64,000 nucleotides of DNA from Endozoicomonas elysicola (GCF_000710775.1 NZ_JOJP01000001.1:2153729-2217728), one strand, 5' to 3'. Positions 36,018 to 46,070 are shown, counted from the stretch's first letter. The notes: generated by a model from the sequence alone, not told the origin. Numbers and translations are program-made.

Positions 36018-39000
36018 TTAAGCCTCTTCAATTTTCACCCGGAAAAAGACCGCATAAAACAGTGGAATGACCACCAGCGTCAGGATGGTGGCAAACAGAA
36101 GACCAAACATAATGGTCACCGCCATGCTTTTGAAAAACGGGTCTATCAACAGCGGGGCCACACCCAGTATGGTGGTCAGAGCGCCCAGTAACACGGGGCG
36201 GGCACGGCTGAGGGCTGCGTCAATAATGGCGTGATATGGCGGCTTGCCATCTCTGATTTCCACATCGGCCTGATCCACCAGAACAATTGCATTCTTCACC
36301 ATCATGCCGATCAGGCTTAAGAAGCCAAGAATCGCCATAAACTCAAAGGGTGTCTGGAAGATCACCAGACCAGCAGCGACACCCACCAGTGCCAGTGGTG
36401 TTGTCAGCCAGATCACCAGAGGCTGGCGAAGGGCGTTAAACATAAAGATCACCGACAGGATCATCGCCGCAAAACCATAAGGCGCAGAAATTACCAGACC
36501 TTCGTTGGCGTCTTTTGATGCTTTAAATTCTCCATACCAGGTCAGCTCATAGCCAGGCGGCATTTCAATGGCTTCGATTTTGCTGCGCAAGAGATTGAAG
36601 GCATCTGCCGTCAATACACCGGGCGCCGGATCAGCCTGTACCAGAATGGTGGGCACTCGGTCGATACGGCGCAGAATGGCATCCTGATAAACCACATCCA
36701 CCGATTCCACCAACTGGCTTACCGGAATAAAGGTATTCGCTTTCGGGCTGAATACTTCTGTGTTTTCGATGGCTCGTTGATGATTGCGTTCACCTTCAGG
36801 GGCACGAACCACAATGGGAATTAAGTCATCCCCCTCCCGGTAAACACCCACATTTCGCCCGGTCAGCGTTTGGGCGATGGCCTGGTTGATCTCTGGTGTG
36901 GTCAGACCAAACCGTTGCGCCTCTTCAGCGGAATAAACCGGTCGGAGTACAGGCACCTGTTGACGCCAGTCGTCTTGTACTGCGATCAGGTTGCTGTCGC
37001 TTAACATAATGGCCTTGGCCTGTTCCGCCAGCTGGCGCAGTACCTGACTGTCCGGGCCTTTGAAACCGGCTTCGATTTTCTTGCCACCACCCCGGCCCAG
37101 CATGAATTTCCAGACTTTGATGGACGCATCGGGATATTTGCTGGCCAGCTCGCTCTGCAGTTCGCCGATCAGTGGGGCAATTCTGGTGTAGTCGTCAATG
37201 TCGATCAGCAGCTGGCCATAACTTGGGTTTCTGGCCTCCGGTGAATAGGTCAGCATAAAGCGCAGACCACCACCGCCAATAAAACTGGCGATATTGGTGA
37301 TGCCTTCTTTGGCTTTTACATCCTGCTCGACATCGGCAATGATTGCCTCAGTACGCGTGATATCGGAGCCCTGTGGCAGGTAAACATCAACGACAAATTG
37401 TGGGCGCTGTGAATCGGGCATAAACCCCGGAGGTACAAACTGTACTCCCCAGATAGCTACCGCCAATGTGCCCATAAGTAGCGCTGAGCTTATCAGACGA
37501 TGTTTAAGTACCCACATTAACAGTGCTTTATAAGCCGTTACCATTCGGCCCGGTTTCTGGTCAGCCGCTATGGCTTTTACTTTTAGAAAGTCATGGCAGA
37601 GCATCGGGGTTACCGTGACCGCAAATACCCAGCTGAGGAGCATGGAATAGAGAATTACCCAGAACAGTGAGCCGGCGTATTCCCCCATATCGGATGGAGA
37701 AAGACCAATGGCGCTGAAGGCGCAGATGCCCACAACGGTACCGCCCAGCAGAGGCCACTGGGTAGATTTTACGATCTCTGACGCCAGGGCTGCACGGTCT
37801 TCATCGGGGTTTTTCTGCAGACGCACCAGAATACCGTCGGTGACCACAATGGCATTGTCCACCAGCATGCCGAGGGCAATGATCAGTGCCCCGAGGGAGA
37901 TACGCTGCATGGCGATATCTTCAACCAGCATAATGCACAGTGTACCCGCCACGGTCAGCAGTAACACAAAGCCAATAATGACGCCGGAGCGCACCCCCAT
38001 AAACAACAGCAGTACGACAAAGACAATGGCAACGGCAGCAATCAGGTTATCGATAAAGTTGGCCACTGATGCGCGTACGGAATCGGATTGCATGGAAATT
38101 ACATGCAGCTCCATACCCAGGGGGCGCTGGCTTTCCAGTTCGGCAATTCGGGCTTTAACCGCATCACCCATATCCACCACATTACCGCCGGTGACATTGG
38201 AAATACCAAAACCGATGGCCCGTTCACCGTTATAACGCATCAGCATGGATGCCGGTTCCTGATAGCCACGCTTCAGGTCAGCAATATCACCCAGGCGCAG
38301 CACGGTACTGTTCTCACCAACGCCCACCTGCAGATTTTTCAGATCATCAAATGAGTGCACGCTGGCGTCGGGGATCACCGGAATACGCATGGAATTGGTT
38401 TCAATACTGCCAGCAACGGTCACCAGATTTTGCTTTTGCAGTACTTGAAGAACCTGCTCGGCAGACAGGCCAAATTTGGCCATACGTTCACTGGAAATCT
38501 CGACAAAAATGGTCTCCTGCTGTTCGGCTAGTGTGGCCGTTTTGGCAACACCCGGCACCAGTACCAGCTCACGACGCAGTGTGTCTACATAGTCCTGCAG
38601 CTGTTTATCGGTGAACCCTTCACCGGTTACTGCAAAAAAGAGCGCATACACATCCGAGAAATCATCGTTAACAATGGAAGGGCCAGCCCCCGGTGGCAGT
38701 TGTCGTTGGACATCACTGATTTTTCGACGCAGTTTGTCCCAGACCTGTTGTAAATCCGCAGAGCTTTTGGCGAACTCCAGCTGAATTTCAACGGTCACTT
38801 CCGACATGCCCTGTTTGGAGACGGATTTTACCTCCTTTAACTCCTGAAGCGATTGAACAGCGCCTTCGATCAAATCCGTGACTTCATCAGAGACTTCCTG
38901 GGCTGTGGCTCCGTAGTAAGGGGTATTAATAACCGCTTGACGAATCACGAATTCCGGATCTTCAAAACGACCCAGTTTCAGGTAGCTGATATAGCCGCCA

Positions 39001-39068
39001 ATCAGGGTCAGGGCAATAATGACCCAGACGCTGGTTCGCTTTGCGATGGTATAACGTGCAATATCCAT
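36018..39068 (-). CDS. RND efflux permease (AcrB/HAE1 family)
   Basis: A 1016-aa RND permease with the 12-helix plan: a first helix WVIIALTLIGGYISYLKLG, large periplasmic loop, central helices, a second loop and terminal helices. The proton-relay Asp pair of AcrB (D407-D408) is here VDNA: the first Asp is kept and the second is Asn. The essential Lys of helix 10 is present (GMMVKNAIVL). It pumps drugs or other compounds out of the inner membrane/periplasm together with an adaptor and a TolC-like channel; substrates unknown. The adaptor gene ends 3 bases upstream. No outer-membrane channel gene is next to it. Confidence 0.93.
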   Translation of the reverse strand: MDIARYTIAKRTSVWVIIALTLIGGYISYLKLGRFEDPEFVIRQAVINTPYYGATAQEVSDEVTDLIEGAVQSLQELKEVKSVSKQGMSEVTVEIQLEFAKSSADLQQVWDKLRRKISDVQRQLPPGAGPSIVNDDFSDVYALFFAVTGEGFTDKQLQDYVDTLRRELVLVPGVAKTATLAEQQETIFVEISSERMAKFGLSAEQVLQVLQKQNLVTVAGSIETNSMRIPVIPDASVHSFDDLKNLQVGVGENSTVLRLGDIADLKRGYQEPASMLMRYNGERAIGFGISNVTGGNVVDMGDAVKARIAELESQRPLGMELHVISMQSDSVRASVANFIDNLIAAVAIVFVVLLLFMGVRSGVIIGFVLLLTVAGTLCIMLVEDIAMQRISLGALIIALGMLVDNAIVVTDGILVRLQKNPDEDRAALASEIVKSTQWPLLGGTVVGICAFSAIGLSPSDMGEYAGSLFWVILYSMLLSWVFAVTVTPMLCHDFLKVKAIAADQKPGRMVTAYKALLMWVLKHRLISSALLMGTLAVAIWGVQFVPPGFMPDSQRPQFVVDVYLPQGSDITRTEAIIADVEQDVKAKEGITNIASFIGGGGLRFMLTYSPEARNPSYGQLLIDIDDYTRIAPLIGELQSELASKYPDASIKVWKFMLGRGGGKKIEAGFKGPDSQVLRQLAEQAKAIMLSDSNLIAVQDDWRQQVPVLRPVYSAEEAQRFGLTTPEINQAIAQTLTGRNVGVYREGDDLIPIVVRAPEGERNHQRAIENTEVFSPKANTFIPVSQLVESVDVVYQDAILRRIDRVPTILVQADPAPGVLTADAFNLLRSKIEAIEMPPGYELTWYGEFKASKDANEGLVISAPYGFAAMILSVIFMFNALRQPLVIWLTTPLALVGVAAGLVIFQTPFEFMAILGFLSLIGMMVKNAIVLVDQADVEIRDGKPPYHAIIDAALSRARPVLLGALTTILGVAPLLIDPFFKSMAVTIMFGLLFATILTLVVIPLFYAVFFRVKIEEA

Positions 39069-39071
39069 GCA

Positions 39072-40169
39072 TCAGGCTCCAGCGTTTTTCTGAAGAGAGT
39101 CGTCGCTGTATGGACGAACTTCCATACCCTCTTTAAGGCTGGATACACCTGCGGTGATCACGCGCTCCCCAAGAGACAGGTGTTTTTTGATAGTAATGCG
39201 GTTTTTGCTCAGACTGCCGACTTCTACGAAGCGCTTTTCTACCTTGTTGTCACTGTTAACCACCCAGACAAACTGTTTCCCCTGGTTATCAGGAATAATT
39301 GCGGTCAGGGGTACAGTGATATTCGATGGTCCGATGTTGCCTTTTGACTGGGTGCTGGCAGCGATTACTTTAACTGCCATACCTGGCAGAACACGGAAAC
39401 CTTTCAAATCCTCAAAACCCATGACGACCGGATAAGTCTGGGACATAGGGTCCGCCTCTGTGGCATAGGTACGCAGAGCCAGTGGGAATAATTGGCCAGG
39501 TATGGCTGATAACTCGGCATTGGCGGCGGTTTGGTGCAGCCCGGAAAGCATGACCTTATGGGGGAGATTGATGACGACTTCCAGGTCGCTCAGGTCATGA
39601 AGAACAAGAACCGGGCTGTTGGCCTGGATCTGGATATGGTTATCGACAAACTTGCGACCAATAATACCGTCAAAAGGTGCTCTCAGTTCGGTGTATTCAA
39701 ACTGTCGTTTTGTTTCATCAACACGGTTTCTGGCCAGGTTGTAACGGGTCGTAATGGCATCCAGATCACTCTTGGAAATAGCCCGGCTTTTCTCAAAAAT
39801 GGCCTTTGCCCGTGTATAGTCATCTCCAGTGCTCTTAAGCTCCAGTTCGGCAGATTCCAGAGCGGTCTTCGCATCCCGGGCATCCAGTCTGGCCAGCAGA
39901 TCACCCTGTCTGACGTGGTCACCCTCTTTTACTCGAATATCAGTGAGCAGGCCTCCCACACGAAAGGCAAGATTGGCTCGTTCGGCAGAACGTACAACAC
40001 CATTGAAACTGAGCTCATCACTGACTGTATTGGTTACAAGTTCTGTCAGAGCAGGCTGAATAACCGCCGTTTTGGTTTGTGCCGCGTCTTCTTTACCGCA
40101 TCCTCCAAGAAGGAGCGATGCCAGAGCAATGCCAGCTGCCAGTCTGGTGACTTTTATCGATGCCAACAT
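39072..40169 (-). CDS. RND efflux periplasmic adaptor lipoprotein
   Basis: A 365-aa membrane-fusion protein. The N-terminus has a lipobox LASLLLGGCGK, so it is probably inner-membrane-anchored. It shows the barrel-sandwich halves (FRVGGLLTDIRVKEGDHVRQGDLLARLD and the matching ELRAPFDGIIGRKFVDNH), a hairpin helix (AELELKSTGDDYTRAKAIFEKS) and a C-terminal membrane-proximal domain. It links the RND permease to an outer-membrane channel. First gene of the operon; a TetR regulator gene is divergent, with palindromes in between. Confidence 0.92.
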   Translation of the reverse strand: MLASIKVTRLAAGIALASLLLGGCGKEDAAQTKTAVIQPALTELVTNTVSDELSFNGVVRSAERANLAFRVGGLLTDIRVKEGDHVRQGDLLARLDARDAKTALESAELELKSTGDDYTRAKAIFEKSRAISKSDLDAITTRYNLARNRVDETKRQFEYTELRAPFDGIIGRKFVDNHIQIQANSPVLVLHDLSDLEVVINLPHKVMLSGLHQTAANAELSAIPGQLFPLALRTYATEADPMSQTYPVVMGFEDLKGFRVLPGMAVKVIAASTQSKGNIGPSNITVPLTAIIPDNQGKQFVWVVNSDNKVEKRFVEVGSLSKNRITIKKHLSLGERVITAGVSSLKEGMEVRPYSDDSLQKNAGA

Positions 40170-40240
40170 AGTGACCTGTCTCTAAAAAATTCTGATCAGG
40201 TGTGACCAGTTAAAATGAAAGGTTTTTTGGAAAGTCCGTT

Positions 40241-40313
40241 TTGAGTAACTCAAAAGTAAACTTATGAGTTTATATTATGCTTGCGCTCATTAAATGTAAA
40301 CTCTATAGTGTAC
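40241..40313. promoter_or_regulatory. Candidate TetR operators between the RND operon and tetR
   Basis: Two copies of the same interrupted palindrome: GTAAACT-TATG-AGTTTAT (40256-40273) and GTAAACT-CTAT-AGTGTAC (40296-40313), centres 40 bases apart, consensus GTAAACT-N4-AGTTTAC. A third perfect palindrome, TTGAGT-A-ACTCAA, lies at 40241-40253. They sit 72-144 bases upstream of the adaptor start and before tetR, as expected for autoregulated repressor control. Confidence 0.6.
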
Positions 40314-40429
40314 TTCGTGTGTTGCTTTATTTGCCCCTTAACTCCTGCAATGTGCAGGAGCGGGGGCGTTCAAGTTATTAGTTGATAAAGCGGATGCGCA
40401 GGATGAGGTGATAAAAGGGAGAGGAACCA

Positions 40430-41038
40430 GTGACACGCTCTGAGCGAAAACGTCAAGCTATCATCGATGCGGCGAAAGAAGAGTTTATCCAATACGGTTT
40501 TCTTGCTGCCAATATGGATAGAGTTTGTACCGCAGCCGAAGTGTCCAAGCGTACGCTTTATCGTCACTTTGAAAGCAAGGAGCTGTTGTTTGAATCGGTG
40601 CTGACCATTATTCAGACCTCGGCGTATGAGGCAGTACGCTATCCCTTTGATTCGAAGCTTAGCCTTCATTCACAACTGACAACCATCACTTTTAAAGAAG
40701 TTGAAATTCTCTATCAAACCTATGGCATTCCGCTGTCACGCACCATCGTGATGGAGTTTCTCCGTCAACCGGACATGGCGCAAAACCTCATCAATACGCT
40801 ATACAGTACAAAAGCCGTGACCCAATGGTTCAAGGAGGCCATGGGGGCCGGTCAGTTGAATGAAGCTGATCTTGGTGTGATCACCAATATATACATCAGT
40901 CTCTTTCAGGGAATGTTGTTCTGGCCGCAGGTCATCAAAGGAGAGCCTGTACCGGAAGGCAAAACGCTGGAAGAGAAGGTTGAGGTTGTAGTGACTACCG
41001 TATTGGGAGCGTGTGAGGCAAAAAACAAACTACAATAG
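40430..41038 (+). CDS. TetR family transcriptional regulator
   Basis: A 202-aa TetR-type regulator starting at GTG 40430 with GAGGA four bases upstream. The N-terminal helix-turn-helix is clear: KRQAIIDAAKEEFIQYGF, ANMDRVCTAAEVSKRTLYRHF and ESKELLFESVL. The C-terminal ligand domain is variable and helical. Being divergent from the RND operon, with matched palindromes between, it probably represses the pump and itself until a substrate binds. That regulation is inference. Confidence 0.9.
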   Translation: MTRSERKRQAIIDAAKEEFIQYGFLAANMDRVCTAAEVSKRTLYRHFESKELLFESVLTIIQTSAYEAVRYPFDSKLSLHSQLTTITFKEVEILYQTYGIPLSRTIVMEFLRQPDMAQNLINTLYSTKAVTQWFKEAMGAGQLNEADLGVITNIYISLFQGMLFWPQVIKGEPVPEGKTLEEKVEVVVTTVLGACEAKNKLQ

Positions 41039-41208
41039 AGCTCTCGGTTTTCAGGCTCTCACTGGTTAAGTATGTTTTCTCTACCAGAGCTTCGGTTTAT
41101 TAATAATAAAGATTAAATTGTTCCGGGCATTGATCATCCATTAACGCTTGAAAAAAATTCCCGGTTATTGTGTGGAATGGAAGAAGCGTTCAGATTAAAG
41201 AAATAGTT

Positions 41209-41370
41209 ATGATTTTCATCAAGGCTGACGATGCTGGCAAGTATACACCGGAGCAAAAGTCAGCGCTGAAAAAGCAAGCTATGTATATTATTGATAGAGT
41301 CAAGAAATCCCATCCAGCCTATTTTAAACATTGCTTATCAACCTTTTACAGGGAGACCCAATGCATGTAA
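41209..41370 (+). CDS. Possible small ORF (53 aa)
   Basis: An open frame from ATG 41209 (MIFIKADDAGKYTPEQKSAL...) ending in CM, hydrophilic and Lys-rich with a reasonable amino-acid mix. There is no ribosome site before the ATG and no homology I recognise. It lies in the 493-base gap between tetR and tldD, where nothing else is visible. May be chance or a fragment. Confidence 0.25.
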   Translation: MIFIKADDAGKYTPEQKSALKKQAMYIIDRVKKSHPAYFKHCLSTFYRETQCM

Positions 41371-41531
41371 TTGCCTCGCTGTTTTCAGCGAATGCACGCC
41401 AGGCTTGCTGGCCAAAAACTTTAAAGCAAACACCAAATACTCCTTGAGTTATCCCGTTCTCCGAGAGTACGCTTGCAATAAGAATAAATCAGTGTGAAGC
41501 CACGCTGCTGACAAAAGTGGTGACAAGATCT

Positions 41532-42971
41532 ATGACCGATATTATTACAACAGCCCGAGACCAACTGCTGACCCCGGCCAATATCGGCGACAGCGAACTC
41601 AGCCGAATTCTGGATACCATTCTGGGTCACAATGTGGATGCTGCTGACCTCTATTTTCAATCCATGCGCCATGAGTCCTGGGTGCTGGAAGATGGCATCG
41701 TTAAGGAAGGCAGTTTCAATGTAGACAGTGGTGTTGGTGTTCGAGCCATGAGTGGCGAGAAGACTGGCTTTGCCTATTCCAACGAAATTATTCTCCCGGC
41801 ATTGGAACAGGCTGCTGGCGCTGCCCGGAGCATTGCCAGGGTTGGGCAGCAGAAGCAGGTTCAGGCATGGCAACGGAGCCAGCCATTGGCTCTGTATGGA
41901 ACATCGAACCCCCTGGATTCCTTAACCAGTGAAGATAAAGTCGATCTTTTGAAGAAGCTGGATCAGGAAGCCCGCAAAGCTGACCCAAGTATCAAACAAG
42001 TAACCGTGAGTCTTGCCGGTGTTCATGAAGTGGTGCTGGTGGCAGCATCCGATGGTACCCTTGCCGCCGATATTCGACCGCTGGTTCGTCTCAATGTCAG
42101 TGTTATTGCTGAGAAAGAGGGACGCATTGAGCGCGGTTCAGCTGGCGGTGGCGGTCGTGGCGACTATCTACAGTTCCTGTTGAATGATACCGGTCTTGAA
42201 TATGCCAGAAAGGCCGTTCGCCAAGCCATGACTAACCTTGAAGCTGTCGCTGCTCCAGCGGGTGCAATGCCCGTGGTGCTCAGTTCTGGTTGGTCCGGTG
42301 TACTGCTTCATGAAGCTGTCGGTCATGGTTTGGAAGGTGATTTTAACCGCAAGGGCTCCTCATCTTATGCAGGGCGAATTGGAGAACGGGTAGCCTCACC
42401 TCATTGCACGATTGTTGATGATGGTACCTTGGGAGGTCGTCGTGGTTCCATGAATATGGACGACGAAGGTGTACCCACAGAAAGTACCGTATTGATTGAG
42501 AACGGTATTCTCAAAGGTTATATGCAGGATAAGCTGAATGCCCGATTGATGGGGGTTGCACCTACCGGTAATGGGCGGCGGGAGTCTTATTCACATCTGC
42601 CAATGCCGAGAATGACCAACACCTATATGCTGGCTGGCAAGCATGACCCTGAAGAGATTATCAGCAGCGTCAAGAAAGGCATCTACGTGGAAAACATGGG
42701 CGGTGGCCAGGTTGATATCACCTCCGGTAAGTTTGTATTCTCCACCAGTGAGGCCTGGCTGATCGAAAATGGCAAGAAGACGGTGCCGGTGAAAGGGGCA
42801 ACCCTGATTGGCAACGGCCCAGATGTGATGAACAAGGTTTCCATGGTGGGCAATGACCTTGAGCTGGATCCTGGCGTTGGCATCTGTGGTAAAGATGGTC
42901 AGTCGGTTCCGGTGGGCGTTGGTCAACCAACATTGAAGATTGATGAAATCACCGTGGGTGGAACCGCCTGA
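41532..42971 (+). CDS. tldD: Metalloprotease TldD
   Basis: A 479-aa TldD. It begins [13 protein letters not shown] and carries [34 protein letters not shown], the metal-binding [14 protein letters not shown] (HExxxH), [11 protein letters not shown]-type block and C-terminal [19 protein letters not shown], nearly identical in pattern to E. coli. ATG 41532 is chosen over GTG 41517, which adds five residues. With TldE/PmbA it forms a heterodimeric protease that processes modified peptides and antitoxins. In relatives it lies close to yhdP; here 10 kb of other genes intervene. pmbA is not next to it. Confidence 0.95.
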   Translation: MTDIITTARDQLLTPANIGDSELSRILDTILGHNVDAADLYFQSMRHESWVLEDGIVKEGSFNVDSGVGVRAMSGEKTGFAYSNEIILPALEQAAGAARSIARVGQQKQVQAWQRSQPLALYGTSNPLDSLTSEDKVDLLKKLDQEARKADPSIKQVTVSLAGVHEVVLVAASDGTLAADIRPLVRLNVSVIAEKEGRIERGSAGGGGRGDYLQFLLNDTGLEYARKAVRQAMTNLEAVAAPAGAMPVVLSSGWSGVLLHEAVGHGLEGDFNRKGSSSYAGRIGERVASPHCTIVDDGTLGGRRGSMNMDDEGVPTESTVLIENGILKGYMQDKLNARLMGVAPTGNGRRESYSHLPMPRMTNTYMLAGKHDPEEIISSVKKGIYVENMGGGQVDITSGKFVFSTSEAWLIENGKKTVPVKGATLIGNGPDVMNKVSMVGNDLELDPGVGICGKDGQSVPVGVGQPTLKIDEITVGGTA

Positions 42972-42995
42972 ACTACCCGCCTTTCACCAGAGCTA

Positions 42996-43089
42996 CGTAG
43001 TCGGTAATCCTGAAAGGACTGCCGACAGCGCCTCTTGTCCTCTTGTCGGCAACCCGACGGGTTACCAGCCTACGCTTTTTCTTCCTCGT
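42996..43089 (+). terminator. Branched hairpin downstream of tldD
   Basis: An outer stem (CGTAG..GGTAA with TTACC..CTACG) encloses three small hairpins (TCCT-GAA-AGGA; GCCGACA..TGTCGGC; AACCC-GAC-GGGTT), and is followed by CTTTTTCTTCC. The T-run suggests a terminator, but the branched fold is unusual. Confidence 0.5.
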
Positions 43090-43459
43090 TCCGGTGGTGT
43101 TCCATGGGAGCACCTGCTACTCCTCACACTTCATATCCAGTGCGCTCTATCTGTATTTCCATGTTAAGCGTGAGAGCAACGAAATCCCACAAACTCGAGA
43201 ATTACAGAGTATTTCTTTCAGACTGGAAATAATGCACTGAAAAGGATAAAACTTTTTTGTTAACACCCCTTGATTATTTGTTTTAAGTGATGATAACACT
43301 AGTCACTGCAGCCTTTCGGCTTTGCTACACCCCTACGCGCACAGGGCTTCTTTTTACAGGACGTGAAAAGATCGTGCGGAGTTTGTTTGGTCGACAGGGG
43401 ATTGAGTACGCTGCAAATTGAATTCAATGCGCTCAATGTTGACTTAAGGGACAAAACAC
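43090..43459. other. Non-coding stretch upstream of the autotransporter gene
   Basis: 370 bases without a convincing gene; an open frame at 43043-43240 has no ribosome site or homology. A partial palindrome GGTG-TTCCATGGGA-GCACC lies near 43093-43113. The right part is the promoter/leader of the autotransporter. Confidence 0.35.
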
Positions 43460-46054
43460 ATGCAAGGATACAGGAAGTCGATTCTCAGCCTGGCTATTAG
43501 TGGAGTGCTGACCGGTATTATGGCTTTGCCAGCCTATTCAGCAGATACAGCAATTACTGAGGCAAATGATGGAGGGCTCGTTCGTGCCAGTGCTGTTTCT
43601 GATCCTGAAGATGTGCAAGTCGCTACAGGTAATTCTATCAGTATTGCTTCTGACGTTGCTATTACAACAGACGCCACTGGAAGTGGACCTGCTTTGACAG
43701 TGGACTCTGAATCCACTGCCTATGAATTAGACATTACTGTTGATGGTTCAATCAATGGTACGCTGCAAAGTGATAATACCACTGCGGCAACAAGAGATGG
43801 TCTGCAGGTTACGGGTACCAGCAATATTACTAGTGATATTACTATAAATGGTAGCATCCTGGGCTCAGGTACAGGCCTTAACATTATGCCCAGTGCCGGA
43901 TCTTTCACCGGGGATATTATCATTGGGACTGGTGCATCAGTAATTGCGTCCAGTGTGGCCTTCAGTATGAGTCGGCAGTTCATAGGAAATATTGTCAACA
44001 ATGGTTCTGTCGGAGACAGTACGACAGCAACTGCTTTTAACACCGCCCAATGGACTGGTCAGATTACCAATACAGGCTCGATTACAGCTTCTGATAATGC
44101 TTTTAATAGTGCTCAGACCGTTACGTTAGTCAACGCAGCCAGTGGCGTTATTACCGGTGATTTATCGAACAGTGGTAGTTATACCATTACAAATAACGGA
44201 ACCATTACTGGTGATTTGGAAGCAACAGGAACTAATACGCTGACCAACTCAGGGACATTTACTGGGGATATTAACGGTGGGACTAACACCCTGACAAACA
44301 ATGCGGGAGGTGTTGTCAGTGGTGCCATTATTGATGTTGATGGTGGCTTACTAACCAATGCCGGAACGATTACAGCCACTGGTGCTTTAACCGCCCTTGG
44401 TATTACCAATGATGGTTCAATCACGGCTGATTCCATCAACTCCGGATCTGCGGCGCTGACGAACAATGCTGCCGGTACGATCAATGTTACTAACGCTCTT
44501 ACTATTGGTGCAGCCTCCAGCAATGCCGGAACCATCAATGCAGGTAGTTTTGCCGCGGGAGCCAATGCGTTCACTAACACTGGCACAGCAACACTGGGCG
44601 TTATGGCCAGCACTGGAACAGTGACTAACTCCGGTACGCTCTCTATTAATGAAGGCTCAACTGTTGCCACCTATGATGGTTCGGGAGGAACTTTGGAGCT
44701 CGTTGCTACCTCCGGTGCAGGTGCCTTGTTGACAGCATCTTCAAGTGCCACATTGGATGCTGACTCAAAAATCGTTGTAAACGGCAGTGATGCTTTTGTT
44801 AGCTCTGCCAGTGCAGCGACCAATATTGAATTAATTTCTGGCACATTATCAGCTACTGGATTTTCGACGGACAACATTTCATCAGGCTCTGCTCTTATCA
44901 GCCTGTCAAACCTGACCCTTGCAGGAGCATCGGTTGCAGCGGATGTTGAAGTGCTTTCAGCGGACAGTGTTCTTGATGGATCTGGAGCGACTGAGTCTAC
45001 TCAATCATTGGCCTCGGATTTCCAGACTCTGAGTGCGGAAGAGCAGGTTGTTACAGGCGTATACGGAACACTTATCGATAATTCTGGCAGCACTTCGGAG
45101 ATGAACGACTACCTGGATGAGATTCGTCCGGATGATTCGGGCTCTGCCGCATTAACGGTAAGTGATGCAACTGCAGCTGCAATGAGTAACATCAGAAATA
45201 GAGGAGCCAGTCTGCGTGGCATCAGTTTTGGTGATCTACAGACTGGTGACAATCTATGGATTCAGGCGCTCTACAGTCAAGCGGATCAGGATGCCAGGGG
45301 GGGCAATCTTGGCTATGAAAGTACGCTTGCCGGCTTCACCTTTGGTGCCGATCGGGATATGGACGGCCAGACATTTGGCTTTGCCGTCAGTTATGGTGAC
45401 TCCCACATAGATTTTGATGGTCGTGACCAGCGTGATGAAGTGACTACTTATCTGGGTTCTCTCTATCACTTTATGCGCCGTGACACTATGTATATTGACA
45501 GCAGTCTTACTCTGGGTGGATCAGACCATAAAGGTCGCAGGCTGAGCGGTGCTGCACAGATGAACTCAAAATATCACTCCGAGCAGGTGGGGGTACAGTC
45601 GCTTGCAGGAATGTATATGCCAAGAGGCCGGTTTATGTTGGAACCGATGGCGGCTGTTCGCATGAGCATGGTTAAGGTGGATGGTTATACTGCGAGCAAT
45701 GGTGATGGTACCCTGACTGAGCAGGTTGGCAGTACCAACTATCATAAAATCGAAGCCGGTATTGGTGGTGCAGTCAGCACCAGCTGGGAAACAGATAAAG
45801 GCATGATGACGCCTCGAGCATCAGTGATGGTCTATCACGATTTTGTTGGAGACTCTATGGATAATCAGGTGACTTTTGCTGGAAATGATTACACCCTTAA
45901 AAGTACCACACCTGAGAAAACCAGTTATGAGGCTTATCTTGGCGTCGATATGGACAGTGGTGAGAATACCACGGTTAATATGGGGTATACCCGCGTAATG
46001 AAGAGTGGTTTCAGTTCAGATAACTTAAACGTTAAATTGAAATACACTTTCTGA
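43460..46054 (+). CDS. Autotransporter outer-membrane protein
   Basis: An 864-aa type V autotransporter. A signal peptide (SILSLAISGVLTGIMALPAYS) is followed by a long passenger of short beta-helix repeats rich in Gly, Thr, Asn and Ser (GTITGDLEATGTNTLTNSG-like units, residues ~100-420). The C-terminal ~260 residues form the translocating beta-barrel (LWIQALYSQADQDARGGN, LAGFTFGADRDMDGQTFGFA) and end in YTF, the usual C-terminal aromatic for barrel insertion. The passenger probably reaches the cell surface; its function (adhesin or other) is unknown. AAGGGA lies eight bases before the ATG. A strong terminator follows. Confidence 0.9.
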   Translation: MQGYRKSILSLAISGVLTGIMALPAYSADTAITEANDGGLVRASAVSDPEDVQVATGNSISIASDVAITTDATGSGPALTVDSESTAYELDITVDGSINGTLQSDNTTAATRDGLQVTGTSNITSDITINGSILGSGTGLNIMPSAGSFTGDIIIGTGASVIASSVAFSMSRQFIGNIVNNGSVGDSTTATAFNTAQWTGQITNTGSITASDNAFNSAQTVTLVNAASGVITGDLSNSGSYTITNNGTITGDLEATGTNTLTNSGTFTGDINGGTNTLTNNAGGVVSGAIIDVDGGLLTNAGTITATGALTALGITNDGSITADSINSGSAALTNNAAGTINVTNALTIGAASSNAGTINAGSFAAGANAFTNTGTATLGVMASTGTVTNSGTLSINEGSTVATYDGSGGTLELVATSGAGALLTASSSATLDADSKIVVNGSDAFVSSASAATNIELISGTLSATGFSTDNISSGSALISLSNLTLAGASVAADVEVLSADSVLDGSGATESTQSLASDFQTLSAEEQVVTGVYGTLIDNSGSTSEMNDYLDEIRPDDSGSAALTVSDATAAAMSNIRNRGASLRGISFGDLQTGDNLWIQALYSQADQDARGGNLGYESTLAGFTFGADRDMDGQTFGFAVSYGDSHIDFDGRDQRDEVTTYLGSLYHFMRRDTMYIDSSLTLGGSDHKGRRLSGAAQMNSKYHSEQVGVQSLAGMYMPRGRFMLEPMAAVRMSMVKVDGYTASNGDGTLTEQVGSTNYHKIEAGIGGAVSTSWETDKGMMTPRASVMVYHDFVGDSMDNQVTFAGNDYTLKSTTPEKTSYEAYLGVDMDSGENTTVNMGYTRVMKSGFSSDNLNVKLKYTF

Positions 46055-46070
46055 TACTAAGTCTGAAGTG

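Noticed and set aside
39531-40205. 224-codon open frame antisense to the RND adaptor
   Set aside because: Shadow of the conserved adaptor gene; residue pattern is not protein-like.
42996-43089. Branched structure considered as an integron attC site or tRNA
   Set aside because: No RYYYAAC/GTTRRRY core pair and no tRNA arms or anticodon layout.
43043-43240. 65-codon open frame downstream of tldD
   Set aside because: No ribosome site, overlaps the hairpin region and lacks recognisable homology.
44179-44670. 163-codon open frame antisense to the autotransporter passenger
   Set aside because: Low-complexity mirror of the Thr/Asn/Gly repeats, rich in Val/Pro/Ala; an artefact of repeat codons.
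44100-44700. Repeats considered as a CRISPR or tandem array
   Set aside because: They are degenerate protein repeats of a beta-helix passenger, without constant repeat/spacer lengths.
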